From the NCBI GenBank assembly GCA_040506895.1, contig JBEVVY010000001.1:806001-870000 (forward strand): a stretch of 64,000 nucleotides of DNA, given 5' to 3'. The translations under genes and the position numbers were made by a program. The notes beneath the pieces are model-generated. The model ran no database searches. It was not told the DNA's origin and saw only the letters and a program-made list of their open reading frames with translations. Of this stretch, positions 1 to 9,051 are shown one piece after another (the first letter of the stretch is position 1; every line of letters begins with the position of its first letter). Source of the DNA: Sedimenticola_A sp040506895 (GTDB taxonomy: Bacteria > Pseudomonadota > Gammaproteobacteria > Chromatiales > Chromatiaceae).

Positions 1-326
1 ACCAGTACATTGGCCCCGGTGACCTCCTCCTTACCGGAAGACTGCACGTGGAAGACCGCCCGTTGCAGTACCCGCTGAAAGCCGAGGGTCGGTTGGGTCT
101 CGCGTCCGCTGTCGGCGGGCAACAGTGGCGTGGTCTCCTCCAGGAACTCCTCGATATCCTTGCGCAGCCGCTCGGTATCGGCACCGCAGGCACGGAGAAC
201 CGTGGCGGCCGTGGGATTGTCCAGGAGCGCAAGCAGCAGGTGTTCCACGGACATGAATTCGTGGTGCTTGGCCTGGGCCTGTTTGAAAGCCTGGTTCAGT
301 GTAAATTCGAGCTCTTTACTCAACAT
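1..326 (-). CDS. clpA: ATP-dependent Clp protease ATP-binding subunit ClpA, N-terminal part (runs off the left edge)
   Basis: Only the first ~108 codons are inside the window. The translation begins MLSKELEFTLNQAF and continues through the Clp_N repeat region (HHEFMSVEHLLLALLDN, then TLGFQRVLQRAVFHVQ), which is typical of ClpA and absent from other open frames here. ClpA is the AAA+ unfoldase that feeds substrates to ClpP; its N-domain binds the adaptor ClpS, whose gene lies 64 bp upstream on the same strand. The start was chosen at the ATG at 324-326, where homology begins. ATPase domains and the P-loop lie outside the window. Confidence 0.93.
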   Translation of the reverse strand, partial: MLSKELEFTLNQAFKQAQAKHHEFMSVEHLLLALLDNPTAATVLRACGADTERLRKDIEEFLEETTPLLPADSGRETQPTLGFQRVLQRAVFHVQSSGKEEVTGANVL

Positions 327-390
327 CTCTATCTGTTCCGTGGAGTGACAGTCATTAAGACCTTGTAATTGCCTGGAGTATTTCCTTCGA

Positions 391-711
391 TCACGCCTCT
401 TCCATGGAACAGAGCAGCGGATGCTGGTTGCTCCTCGCGAAATCATTCACCTGCGAGACCTTTGTCTCTGCGATATCCCTGGTATAGACCCCGCAGACAC
501 CGACGCCACGTGTATGCACATGCAGCATGATCTGGGTCGCTTTCTCCCTGTTCATGCTGAAAAAAGTCTCCAGCACTTTCACCACGAACTCCATGGGTGT
601 GTAGTCATCATTCAGCAGAATGACCTTGAACATGGGCGGCTTCTTAAGCTTCGGTTTTGCCTCCTGGACCGCCAGTCCATCGTCCAAATCAGGTTGTTGC
701 TTGTCTGTCAT
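391..711 (-). CDS. clpS: ATP-dependent Clp protease adaptor ClpS
   Basis: A 106-residue protein with a short disordered N-terminus followed by the ClpS fold: PMFKVILLNDDYTPMEFVV, then the helix carrying METFF-like residues and HVHTRGVGVCGVYTRDIAETK. These are hallmarks of the N-end-rule adaptor that delivers substrates with bulky N-terminal residues to ClpA. The Asn-Asp-Asp segment and the following Met contribute to the N-degron pocket in the family. It precedes clpA on the minus strand and is divergent from a cold-shock gene, the same clpA-clpS/cspD arrangement seen in enterobacteria. Confidence 0.96.
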   Translation of the reverse strand: MTDKQQPDLDDGLAVQEAKPKLKKPPMFKVILLNDDYTPMEFVVKVLETFFSMNREKATQIMLHVHTRGVGVCGVYTRDIAETKVSQVNDFARSNQHPLLCSMEEA

Positions 712-860
712 AGTTTTCGATTTTAGCTGAATTCTTACCTGCGATGTATTGCATGAAAGTGGGGTTTAAAAATTAGAATTCAAGCTTTCATTAATAATCT
801 AAAATGCCAACATTCTTACGTAAAATAATGAAAAGTCTAAAAAAAATGGACTTAAAGTAA

Positions 861-888
861 TTGACCCGATATTTCAGTTGGTTATACT
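861..888 (+). promoter_or_regulatory. sigma-70-type promoter of the cold-shock gene
   Basis: TTGACC at 861-866 and TATACT at 883-888 are separated by 16 bp, a good match to a housekeeping promoter. Transcription would start near 895, leaving an untranslated leader of about 150 nt before the cold-shock start codon; long leaders are typical of cold-shock mRNAs. The 712-860 stretch before it is AT-rich and contains no gene. Confidence 0.6.
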
Positions 889-1044
889 TCAACCTGTTGG
901 TTTAAGCCCCGTTTTAGTGCACTGGAGCGGACAGACCAACAAATCGGTTACAGCATTCACTACAGCAACAACAACATAAAAGCTGAGGATCCGATATGCC
1001 GTTCACCGAGGTAGTGACTTGAAGTATTTGGAGGAGCATTCGCT

Positions 1045-1254
1045 ATGGCTACTGGTACCGTTAAGTGGTTCAATAACGCCAAAGGATATGGTTTTGTAAC
1101 CCCGGATGAAGGGGAACAGGATATCTTTATCCACTTTTCTGCAATCGTAATGGATGGATACAAAACCCTTAAAGAGGGGCAGAAAGTGCAGTTCGAACTT
1201 CAGGAAGGCCCAAAGGGGCTGCATGCTGCAAATCTGCAGTCAGCTGCTGATTAA
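1045..1254 (+). CDS. cspD: cold-shock domain protein, CspD-like
   Basis: A 69-residue single cold-shock domain. It carries RNP1 (KGYGFV) and RNP2 (DIFIHF) and the usual start MATGTVKWFN. Such proteins bind single-stranded nucleic acid and melt RNA structure or inhibit replication. A strong ribosome-binding site (GGAGGAG) lies 8-14 bp before the ATG. The position divergent to clpS-clpA matches enterobacterial cspD, but sequence alone does not separate CspD from other Csp paralogues, so the symbol rests on synteny. Confidence 0.9.
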   Translation: MATGTVKWFNNAKGYGFVTPDEGEQDIFIHFSAIVMDGYKTLKEGQKVQFELQEGPKGLHAANLQSAAD

Positions 1255-1327
1255 TCAGTCTTTCGAAAGACCCGAGAGGAACCGGAAAACCCAAACCGGC
1301 CTGGCGGGATGAAGTGAAGATTATCCA

Positions 1328-1351
1328 ACCCTCTCCCGATCGGGAGAGGGT
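1328..1351. repeat. 24-bp perfect palindrome between convergent cspD and icd
   Basis: Two 12-base arms (ACCCTCTCCCGA and its exact complement) meet with no loop. It lies between the stop of cspD and the stop of icd, where a bidirectional terminator is expected, but there is no T-tract on either side. It may be a terminator or RNA-stabilising hairpin, or one copy of an interspersed palindrome. Confidence 0.55.
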
Positions 1352-1377
1352 ATCTAGCGCGCCAAACGCTGGTGCTG

Positions 1378-3606
1378 TCAGAATTTCTCCAGCGCTGCGT
1401 TGAAGGTCTCGCTCGGCCTCATAACCGCTGCGGTCATGTCACGATCGGAGTGGTAATAACCACCGATATCAACCCCACTTCCCTGTACGGCATTCAGTTC
1501 ATCGACAATTGTCGACTCGTTCTCAGCGAGCGTACGGGCCAGGGGTTCGAAACACCCCTTCAGTTCCTGGTCATCATCCTGTGCCGCCAGGGCCTGGGCC
1601 CAGTAGAGTGCCAGGTAGAAATGGCTGCCCCGGGTATCCAGCTCGCCCACCTTTCGTGAAGGGGATTTATTGCTGTTGAGGAACTCGCCATTTGCCCTGT
1701 TGAGGGCGTCGGCCAACACCTGGGCCTTGCTGTTGCCGCTCTTCTGCGCCAGGTCTTCGAGTGAGACGGCCAGGGCCAGAAACTCACCGAGGGAGTCCCA
1801 TCTCAGGTGATTCTCCTCCAGCAGCTGCTGGACATGCTTTGGCGCCGAACCGCCGGCACCGGTTTCAAACAGGCCACCGCCTGCAAGCAGCGGCACGATG
1901 GAGAGCATCTTCGCACTGGTACCCAGCTCAAGGATGGGAAACAGGTCGGTCAGGTAGTCACGCAAAACATTGCCGGTAACCGAGATGGTGTCCTTGCCAT
2001 CTTTCACCCGCCCCAGGGTTTCACGGATCGCCTCAACCGGTGACATGATCCTGATATCCAGGCCGGAGGTGTCGTGATCCTGGAGATAACGCTCAGTCTT
2101 CTCGATCAGGTTTCTGTCATGGGCACGGTTGCGGTCGAGCCAGAAAATGGCCGCATTTCCGGTCAGCCTGGCACGGTTGACCGCCAGCTTGACCCAGTCC
2201 CTGATCGGCAGATCCTTGGTCTGGCAGGCACGCCAGATATCACCCGCCTCGACCCGGTGCTCCAGCAGGGCGTTGCCAGCACCGTCCAGCACCCGAACGG
2301 TACCGTCTGCGGGAATTTCGAACGTCTTGTCATGGGAGCCGTACTCTTCGGCTTTCTGGGCCATCAGACCCACGTTGCTGACATTACCCATGGTGGTGAC
2401 ATCGAAGGCGCCATGTTCACGGCAGAAGGTGAACACCTCCTGGTAGATGCCGGCATAGGAGCGGTCAGGAATCATCGCCTTGGTGTCGTGCAGCTTACCG
2501 TCGGGTCCCCACATCTGTCCGGATGAGCGAAGGGCCGCCGGCATCGAGGCATCGATGATAATGTCACTGGGTACATGCAGGTTGGTGATTCCCTTGTCGG
2601 AGTTGACCATGGCCATTTCAGGCCGTTTCTCGTAGACCGCGGCAAAGTCCGCCTCGATCTCCGCACGCTGGCTCTCCGGCAGATCTGCGATCTTCGCGTA
2701 GACATCGCCGATGCCGTTATTCACGTCGACGCCCAGCTGCTCGAACAGGGCTGCATGTTTTTCGAACAGGTCCTTGTAGTAGACACTCACTGCATGGCCG
2801 AACATGATGGGATCGGAAACCTTCATCATGGTGGCCTTCAGGTGCAGTGAGAGCAACACACCCTGCTCCCTGGCGTCCTGTATCTCTTTTTCAAAGAAAT
2901 CCCGTAGCGCCTTGCGGCTCATCACCGCCGCATCGACCACTTCGTCTTTCTGTACCGGTGTCTTCTCCTTCAGCACCACGACTTCACCCGAGTCCGTGGT
3001 GAGCTCTATCTTCAGATCACCCGCCTGCGCCATCACCACCGACTGTTCACTGGAGTAGAAATCGCCGTCCTGCATATGGGCCACGTGTGACCTGGAGTCG
3101 GCGCTCCACTCGCCCATGCTGTGTGGATGCTGCTTGGCATATGCCTTCACAGGGGCCGCAACCCGGCGATCCGAATTTCCCTCTCTCAGAACGGGGTTCA
3201 CCGCACTGCCGAGCACCTTGGCATAACGCGCCTTGATCTCCTGCTCAGCCTCGTTGCCGGGTTCATCCGGGTAGTTGGGGATATCGTAGCCCTGGGACTG
3301 CAGCTCCTGAATGGCCGCATTCAACTGGGGGATGGAGGCGCTGATATTGGGCAGCTTGATGATATTGGCTTCCGGTGTCTTTGCCAGTTCACCCAGCTCG
3401 GCCAGGGCATCGCCCTGTCGCTGCTCATCGGTCAGCCCTTCGGGAAAGTGGGCGATGATCCTGCCGGCAAGGGAGATATCCCGGGTCTCGACCGCAATGC
3501 CCGCTGCGTCCGTATAGGTCTTGACGATGGGAAGCAGGGAGTAGGTTGCCAGTGCAGGCGCTTCATCGGTTTCGGTGTAGATGATCTTTGATGTCGGTGT
3601 CGTCAT
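1378..3606 (-). CDS. icd: NADP-dependent isocitrate dehydrogenase, monomeric type
   Basis: 742 residues, the usual size of the monomeric (Azotobacter/Corynebacterium-type) IDH rather than the ~415-residue dimeric enzyme. Characteristic stretches include the N-terminal IIYTETDEAPALATYSLLP, MVNSDKGITNLHVPSDIIID, and ALLEHRVEAGDIWRACQTKD. It converts isocitrate to 2-oxoglutarate and CO2 with NADP+, in the cytoplasm, as a TCA-cycle step. The gene stands alone on the minus strand, convergent with cspD. No frame interruption is seen. Confidence 0.97.
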   Translation of the reverse strand: MTTPTSKIIYTETDEAPALATYSLLPIVKTYTDAAGIAVETRDISLAGRIIAHFPEGLTDEQRQGDALAELGELAKTPEANIIKLPNISASIPQLNAAIQELQSQGYDIPNYPDEPGNEAEQEIKARYAKVLGSAVNPVLREGNSDRRVAAPVKAYAKQHPHSMGEWSADSRSHVAHMQDGDFYSSEQSVVMAQAGDLKIELTTDSGEVVVLKEKTPVQKDEVVDAAVMSRKALRDFFEKEIQDAREQGVLLSLHLKATMMKVSDPIMFGHAVSVYYKDLFEKHAALFEQLGVDVNNGIGDVYAKIADLPESQRAEIEADFAAVYEKRPEMAMVNSDKGITNLHVPSDIIIDASMPAALRSSGQMWGPDGKLHDTKAMIPDRSYAGIYQEVFTFCREHGAFDVTTMGNVSNVGLMAQKAEEYGSHDKTFEIPADGTVRVLDGAGNALLEHRVEAGDIWRACQTKDLPIRDWVKLAVNRARLTGNAAIFWLDRNRAHDRNLIEKTERYLQDHDTSGLDIRIMSPVEAIRETLGRVKDGKDTISVTGNVLRDYLTDLFPILELGTSAKMLSIVPLLAGGGLFETGAGGSAPKHVQQLLEENHLRWDSLGEFLALAVSLEDLAQKSGNSKAQVLADALNRANGEFLNSNKSPSRKVGELDTRGSHFYLALYWAQALAAQDDDQELKGCFEPLARTLAENESTIVDELNAVQGSGVDIGGYYHSDRDMTAAVMRPSETFNAALEKF

Positions 3607-3717
3607 GATTCTCTCTTTTTAGTGCGGCAACTGGCTGTTGAATCGGATACGAAGCCCGGATTCTAGCAGGTGCAGCAAAAAATGTACTAATTTATACGGG
3701 CATTTAAGATATTTATC

Positions 3718-4383
3718 CTAAATTCCAATTTGTTCGCATTTTTTTCTCAGGCAGCAGGTTTCACACTGTGGTCGGCGATTGCAGTAGTATTTAGCGTGAT
3801 GAACGATAAGCGCATGATATTCGTTAAATATTCCAACTTCAGGACCCAACGAATCCTGAAAAGTCCGGCGCAGATTTTCGTAACTTTCATCACCTGTTAT
3901 CAACCCCATCCGGGAAAAAACTCTTCGCGTATAGGCGTCGATCACGAAGACGGGCCGGTGATAGGCGTAGAGAAGAATATCATCCGCGGTCTCCGGACCA
4001 ACCCCGTTTACACCAAGTAAATCGTGTCGCAGGGGTTCGGTAGGATGGTTATCCAACGCCTCGACACCACCCTGCTCCGCGATAAACCGGCAGAGATTCT
4101 TGAGACGTGCCGCCTTGACGTTGAAATACCCGGCAGGCCTGATCAGCTCCGCCAGCTGCTCTTCGGGCATCTCGATGAGCCTGTCCAGTTCAAGCGCATC
4201 TTCAGACCGGAGGTTCCCGAGCGCCTTCTCGACGTTTGTCCACGCAGTGTTCTGGGTGAGTACGGCGCCGATGATGACTTCAAAGGGTGTCTCAGCCGGC
4301 CACCAGTGTTGGGGACCGTAGGCGTGAAATAGATCGTCGTAGATTGCCTTGCAGGTCTGAAGATCCACCAGCGAACGAACCAT
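3718..4383 (-). CDS. endonuclease III-family (HhH-GPD) base-excision DNA glycosylase
   Basis: About 221 residues. The core has a helix-hairpin-helix (LLGVNGVGPETADDILLYA) followed by VIDAYTRR, whose Asp corresponds to the catalytic aspartate of HhH-GPD glycosylases. The C-terminus has a four-cysteine cluster (CNRRPQCETCCLRKKC) for a [4Fe-4S] centre, with C-x5-C-x2-C-x5-C spacing rather than the C-x6-C-x2-C-x5-C of E. coli Nth. It is therefore a Nth relative, probably of the 3-methyladenine/uncharacterised subgroup, not Nth itself. The open frame extends 35 codons upstream into rluB; the ATG at 4383 was chosen because homology begins there and it follows rluB by 16 bp. Confidence 0.85.
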   Translation of the reverse strand: MVRSLVDLQTCKAIYDDLFHAYGPQHWWPAETPFEVIIGAVLTQNTAWTNVEKALGNLRSEDALELDRLIEMPEEQLAELIRPAGYFNVKAARLKNLCRFIAEQGGVEALDNHPTEPLRHDLLGVNGVGPETADDILLYAYHRPVFVIDAYTRRVFSRMGLITGDESYENLRRTFQDSLGPEVGIFNEYHALIVHHAKYYCNRRPQCETCCLRKKCEQIGI

Positions 4384-4399
4384 AGGAGAAACGCCCTGT

Positions 4400-5269
4400 T
4401 TACCTGCGCCAGATGTTTTTCTTCTTCGGAGGCCTCTTACCGGGTTTGGGTTTTTGTCCGGATCCGGATCTCTGCTTTGCACCGGCACGGGGTTTTACGG
4501 CTTTCTCCATGCTCACCCCGGCATCTTCCAGCAGCGCCTCGAATTCGCTCTCCTTCAGGTCACGCCACTTGCCGGCAGCAAGGCTGCTGTCGAGAATTAC
4601 GGAACCGAACCTGACACGCTTCAGACGGCTCACTTTCAGATCCACCGCTTCCCACAGGCGCCTGACCTCGCGGTTGCGCCCCTCTACGATCACCACGTGG
4701 AACCAGCGGTTGCTCCCCTCGCCTCCCGATTCGACAATCTCTTCGAAACGGGCCGGTCCGTCCTCCAGCTCTACCCCATTGACGAGCTGCTTCAGCCTCT
4801 CCTCGGTGGCATCCCCCAGGACCCGGACTGCGTACTCGCGCTCGATTCTCTGGGACGGATGCATCAGCTTGTTGGCCAACTCTCCGTCCGTGGTAAAGAG
4901 CAGCAGGCCACTGGTGTTGATATCGAGACGGCCGACGGCGATCCAGCGGCCCGATTTGAGCTTGGGGAGACGGCGGAAGACGATGGGGCGCCCCTCCGGG
5001 TCGGAGCGGGTTACCAGTTCGCCTTCCGGCTTGTTGTATATAAGGACACGGTGCTCCTGGGGTTTCAGTCGCCAGCTACCGACCTTTCTGCCCCTGACCG
5101 TGATGCGGTCCTCCGGTGTGACCCGGTCGCCGAGGGTTGCGACCTCGCCGTTGACCATCACCTCGCCGGCTTCGATCCAGCGCTCCACCTCGCGACGGGA
5201 GCCGAATCCCGCATTGGCCAGTACCTTCTGCAGGCGCTCTCCCTGGGGCTGACCCCGCTTACTGTTCAT
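4400..5269 (-). CDS. rluB: 23S rRNA pseudouridine synthase RluB
   Basis: 289 residues. An N-terminal S4 RNA-binding domain (ERLQKVLANAGFGSRREVER) is followed by the RsuA/RluB catalytic domain with GRLDINTSGLLLFTTDGELA, where the Asp is the catalytic nucleophile. The last ~40 residues are very Lys/Arg-rich (PKPGKRPPKKKNIWRR), as in many RluB proteins. RluB makes pseudouridine 2605 in 23S rRNA. Its start overlaps the end of scpB by 11 bp, consistent with one transcription unit trpS-scpA-scpB-rluB. Confidence 0.93.
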   Translation of the reverse strand: MNSKRGQPQGERLQKVLANAGFGSRREVERWIEAGEVMVNGEVATLGDRVTPEDRITVRGRKVGSWRLKPQEHRVLIYNKPEGELVTRSDPEGRPIVFRRLPKLKSGRWIAVGRLDINTSGLLLFTTDGELANKLMHPSQRIEREYAVRVLGDATEERLKQLVNGVELEDGPARFEEIVESGGEGSNRWFHVVIVEGRNREVRRLWEAVDLKVSRLKRVRFGSVILDSSLAAGKWRDLKESEFEALLEDAGVSMEKAVKPRAGAKQRSGSGQKPKPGKRPPKKKNIWRR

Positions 5270-6233
5270 GGGTGGGCTCTTTCACCTGTTCGGGCTCGTC
5301 ATCCGCTGCAGGCGAGGCGCTACCCTGATCACCGTCCGTATCGCCCGCCTCTTCGGTAAAAGATTCAACCGATGGTGCATCTTCATCCATTGCCCGGGAT
5401 AAATCCGCTTCATCTGACGCCGGGGCCGTCTCCTCATCATAAGCCGTTGCTTCGACAGCGCCCTCTTCGTTTTCATCAGTGGGCCGCTCATCTGCGGGTT
5501 CAGCCGGCTGCTGGTCCGATCCGGACGCCTCTTCAGATACCGCTTCGGCCTCTTCAGGATCGGCCTGCACCTCAGGGGCCTGCTCCATAGCCTCGCCTGC
5601 GCTCTCCGCGGTATCCTCATCGCCAGCCGAGGTATCCTCTCCTTCGGCTGTTGCTTCACTCACCGGCACACCCTCTTCCAGGTCCAGCTCCCGGTTGATG
5701 GAATCGAGATCGCGTATATCCTGCAGCGTGGGCAGCTCGTCCAGGCCCTTGAGGCCGAAGTAGTTGAGGAACTCCTTGGTGGTGGCGTAGAGGGAGGGCT
5801 TACCGGGGACATCCCGCTGCCCGACCACGCGCACCCAATCCCTCTCAAGCAGGGTCTTCATGATATTGGTGCTGACACTTACCCCGCGGATATCCTCGAT
5901 CTCGCCACGGGTGATGGGCTGACGATAGGCGATCAGCGCCAGGGTCTCCATCAAAGCCCTCGAGTAACGTGCAGGCCGTTCTTCCCAGAGGCGCGACACC
6001 CAGGGCGCAAACTCGGCGCGCACATTGATCCGGAATCCGCCACCCACCTCGACAAGTTCGAAGCCGCGTCCCTCGTAATCCTCCTGCAGCGCCTTCATCG
6101 CCGCACGCAGGTCTTTCTTCTCGGGGCGCTCCTCCTCGAGGAACAGCTCAAGAATGCCGTCCAGGCTCAGGGGGCCGCCGGCAGCCAGCAGCGCCGCCTC
6201 TATGATCTGTTTCAGTTTTGTTTCTTCAGTCAT
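5259..6233 (-). CDS. scpB: segregation and condensation protein ScpB with a long acidic C-terminal tail
   Basis: Residues ~1-185 form the two winged-helix domains of ScpB (KQIIEAALLAAGGPLS at the start; YRQPITRGEIEDIRGVSVS in the middle). ScpB binds ScpA and, with SMC, compacts and segregates chromosomes. From about residue 190 to 324 the protein is a low-complexity tail dominated by Glu, Asp, Ala and Ser, which makes it much longer than the ~180-200 residues of a minimal ScpB. The start overlaps the scpA stop (TAATG). Confidence 0.93.
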   Translation of the reverse strand: MTEETKLKQIIEAALLAAGGPLSLDGILELFLEEERPEKKDLRAAMKALQEDYEGRGFELVEVGGGFRINVRAEFAPWVSRLWEERPARYSRALMETLALIAYRQPITRGEIEDIRGVSVSTNIMKTLLERDWVRVVGQRDVPGKPSLYATTKEFLNYFGLKGLDELPTLQDIRDLDSINRELDLEEGVPVSEATAEGEDTSAGDEDTAESAGEAMEQAPEVQADPEEAEAVSEEASGSDQQPAEPADERPTDENEEGAVEATAYDEETAPASDEADLSRAMDEDAPSVESFTEEAGDTDGDQGSASPAADDEPEQVKEPTHEQ

Positions 6234-7057
6234 TACGATGACAACGCCTTAACATGTATTGGACCGTAGGCCTCGGCCTGTACCAGTTCCACCAGGGCGC
6301 CCTTTATCAGCTCGAGGATCGCAAGAAAGGTAACGACCACGCCCAGGCGGCCCTCTTCGATCTTGAACAGCGAGGTGAACTCGGTAAAGGACTCGCTGTC
6401 GATCTGCTCCAGTACCAGTGACATCTTCTCCCGTACCGACAGAGGCTCCATGTGGACCTGGTGGTGACTGAACATGTCCGCCCGGTGCATCACCTCTTTC
6501 ATGGCGTACAGGATCTCGCGCAGGTCCACATCCGGCGGTCGTCTCTCGACAACCTTGTCCGGCACATCGATCTCCGCCTGGAAGACATCACGTCCCATGC
6601 GGGGCAGTTCGTCGATATCCTCGGCGGCCTGCTTGTATCGTTCGTACTCCTGCAGGCGCCTGATCAACTCGGCACGCGGGTCGCCCTCCTCGTCCTCGCC
6701 CTCCTCCTGGCGCGGCAGCAGCATGCGCGACTTGATCTCCGCCAGCATGGCGGCCATCACCAGGTACTCTGCAGCCAGTTCCAGCCGCAGCTCCTTCATC
6801 AGATCGACATACTCCATGTACTGGGCCGTGATCTGTGCAATGGGGATATCGAGAATATCCAGGTTCTGACGCTTGATCAGGTAGAGCAGCAGGTCCAGCG
6901 GCCCCTCGAAGGCATCCAGGAACACCTCAAGGGCATCCGGCGGAATATAGAGATCCTTCGGCATGGTGGACCATGCCTCACCCTGAACGACGGCAAAGGG
7001 CATCTCCTCCTGTTCAGGATGGTGGTGTTCCGGCAGACTGATCTCGGTGTCACTCAT
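6233..7057 (-). CDS. scpA: segregation and condensation protein ScpA
   Basis: 274 residues of the kleisin family. The signature FEGPLDLLLYLIKRQNLDILDIPIAQIT is at about residues 49-77, followed by ELAAEYLVMAAMLAEIKSRMLLP. The C-terminal winged helix (EGRLGVVVTFLAILELIKGALV) closes the SMC ring. It lies between trpS and scpB on the same strand, 18 bp after trpS, and its stop overlaps the scpB start. Confidence 0.95.
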   Translation of the reverse strand: MSDTEISLPEHHHPEQEEMPFAVVQGEAWSTMPKDLYIPPDALEVFLDAFEGPLDLLLYLIKRQNLDILDIPIAQITAQYMEYVDLMKELRLELAAEYLVMAAMLAEIKSRMLLPRQEEGEDEEGDPRAELIRRLQEYERYKQAAEDIDELPRMGRDVFQAEIDVPDKVVERRPPDVDLREILYAMKEVMHRADMFSHHQVHMEPLSVREKMSLVLEQIDSESFTEFTSLFKIEEGRLGVVVTFLAILELIKGALVELVQAEAYGPIHVKALSS

Positions 7058-7075
7058 GGCGTGCTGGGTATCCTG

Positions 7076-8293
7076 TCACCTGAGGCTGAGGGACATGGCG
7101 TTACGGACTTCGAGCATGGTCTCCTGGGCCATATCCCGGGCCTCTTCCGTGCCCTCGGCAATGATGTTTCTCACCAGTTCGGGCTGCTGCTCGAACTCCA
7201 CTGCCCGCTCCTGGATCGGTTTGAGCTCGTTGAGCACCGCATCGATCACCGGCTGCTTGCATTCGAGGCAGCCGATACCGGCGGTGGTGCAGCCCTGCTG
7301 TACCCAGGCCTTCACATCCTCGTCCGAATAGACCTCGTGGAACTGCCACACGGGGCACTTGGCAGGATCGCCCGGGTCCTTCCGGCGTACCCGGTTGGTA
7401 TCCGTGGGCATGGTGCGGAGCTCTTTCTCCACCACCTCGGGGTGATCGCGCAGGGCGATGGTGTTGTCGTAGCTCTTGGACATCTTCTGGCCATCGAGCC
7501 CGGGCATCTTCGAGGCCTTGGTGAGCAGTGGCTGGGGCTCCGGCAGGATAATGCGGCCACTGCCTTCCAGGTAGCCGAAGAGTCGCTCACGGTCGTTGAC
7601 AGTGATGTTCTGCTGACTCTCGAGCAGTGCCTTGGCCGCTTCAAGCGCCTCCTGGTCACCCTGCTCCTGGTAGGCCTTGCGGTAACGCTTGTAGAGCTTG
7701 GCGCCCTTCTTGCCCATCTTTTTCATGGCGGTCTTGGCCAGCACCTCGAAGTCGGGCTCACGACCGTAGATGTGGTTGAAACGGCGTGCCACCTCGCGGG
7801 TCAGCTCGACGTGGGCCACCTGGTCCTCGCCGACGGGAACCAGGCCCGCCTTGTAGATCAGGATATCCGCCGCCTGGAGCAACGGGTATCCGAGGAAACC
7901 GTAGGTGGCCAGGTCCTTCTCTTTCAGCTTCTCCTGCTGGTCCTTGTAGCTGGGTACGCGCTCCAGCCAGCCCAGGGGCGTGATCATGGAGAGCAGCAGG
8001 TGAAACTCGGCGTGTTCCGGCACCTGGGACTGGATGAACAGTTTCGCCTCGCCATGATTGACCCCGGCGGCCAGCCAGTCGATCACCATGTCCCAGACAC
8101 TCTGGGGAATGATGCTCGGATCCTCGTAATGGGTGGTCAGGGCGTGCCAGTCGGCTACGAAGAAGTAGCAGTCGTACTCGTGCTGCAGTTCAATCCAGTT
8201 TTTCAGTACCCCGTGGTAGTGCCCCAGGTGCAGGCGCCCGGTGGGACGCATGCCGGAGAGGACACGGGCGTGCTGTGCAGGAACGGTGTTCAA
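7076..8293 (-). CDS. trpS: tryptophanyl-tRNA synthetase
   Basis: 405 residues, a class I aminoacyl-tRNA synthetase. The HIGH-type motif is PTGRLHLGHYHG near residue 20; KMSKS is exact at about residue 270. It charges tRNA-Trp with tryptophan. It is longer than E. coli TrpS (334), resembling the long form of Pseudomonas and relatives, with an insert between the motifs and a CxxC (GCLEC) near residue 345. It heads the minus-strand cluster trpS-scpA-scpB-rluB. Confidence 0.96.
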   Translation of the reverse strand: MNTVPAQHARVLSGMRPTGRLHLGHYHGVLKNWIELQHEYDCYFFVADWHALTTHYEDPSIIPQSVWDMVIDWLAAGVNHGEAKLFIQSQVPEHAEFHLLLSMITPLGWLERVPSYKDQQEKLKEKDLATYGFLGYPLLQAADILIYKAGLVPVGEDQVAHVELTREVARRFNHIYGREPDFEVLAKTAMKKMGKKGAKLYKRYRKAYQEQGDQEALEAAKALLESQQNITVNDRERLFGYLEGSGRIILPEPQPLLTKASKMPGLDGQKMSKSYDNTIALRDHPEVVEKELRTMPTDTNRVRRKDPGDPAKCPVWQFHEVYSDEDVKAWVQQGCTTAGIGCLECKQPVIDAVLNELKPIQERAVEFEQQPELVRNIIAEGTEEARDMAQETMLEVRNAMSLSLR

Positions 8294-8365
8294 GATTGTT
8301 TCCTTATGGTTATTCGAATAATCCGCCGGACTTCCCCGGCAAGTGGAGTATGTTAACAGTTAACC

Positions 8366-9022
8366 TCAATTCAGTCCCACCAGCGCGGCACTGAGGGTCT
8401 GCACCAGCCTGATGCCGGGATTCAGGATAATACCCAGCAGACCGCTGACCAGAAGGCCGATGACGATCACAAGCCCCCAGGGCTCCAGTTTTGCATAGCT
8501 CATGGCCAGCCTGGGAGGTAAAACGGAGGTCAGGATGCGTCCACCGTCCAGGGGTAGAACCGGCAACAGGTTCAGCACCATGAGAATGGAGTTGATGATA
8601 ATGCCGATGGTACCCATGTAGTAGAGGGGCAAGGCGAGCCAGGAGAGACTGCTGCCAAGGGTGACGCTGATCTTCAGCATCAGCGCCCAGAAGACCGCCA
8701 TCAGCAGGTTGGCCATGGGACCCGCCAGGGCAACCAGCGCCATGTCCCGGCGCGGATTCCCGAGATTGCGCCAGTCCACCGGCACCGGCTTGGCCCAGCC
8801 GAAGAGAAATCCCGACAGAAAGTACATCAACAAGGGCACCAGGATCGTGCCTATGGGATCGATGTGCTTGAGTGGATTGAAGGTGACCCGGCCAAGCATG
8901 CTGGCGGTGGAGTCTCCCAGTTTCTTGGCCGCCCAGCCGTGAGCCGCCTCGTGTGCGGTTATGGCAAACAGCATCGGCAGCACCATCACCGCGATCTGTT
9001 GCATTATGGTCAAATCATTCAT
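8366..9022 (-). CDS. site-2 protease-type zinc metallopeptidase (M50 family), membrane
   Basis: 218 residues with several hydrophobic segments. The zinc motif HEAAH lies at about residue 24, and the second metal/active-site motif appears as LLPVLPLDGGRIL at about residue 160. These are the signatures of small rhomboid-independent intramembrane M50 proteases found next to trpS/yciO in many gammaproteobacteria. The substrate is unknown. The open frame starts directly at MNDLTIMQQIAVMVLPMLF. Confidence 0.88.
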   Translation of the reverse strand: MNDLTIMQQIAVMVLPMLFAITAHEAAHGWAAKKLGDSTASMLGRVTFNPLKHIDPIGTILVPLLMYFLSGFLFGWAKPVPVDWRNLGNPRRDMALVALAGPMANLLMAVFWALMLKISVTLGSSLSWLALPLYYMGTIGIIINSILMVLNLLPVLPLDGGRILTSVLPPRLAMSYAKLEPWGLVIVIGLLVSGLLGIILNPGIRLVQTLSAALVGLN

Positions 9023-9051
9023 CTACAGCCCGGACCTTGCACCTGTTTGGG

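Noticed and set aside
6452..8356. 634-codon plus-strand frame opposite scpA and trpS
   Set aside because: Spans two verified minus-strand genes; shadow of their codon use.
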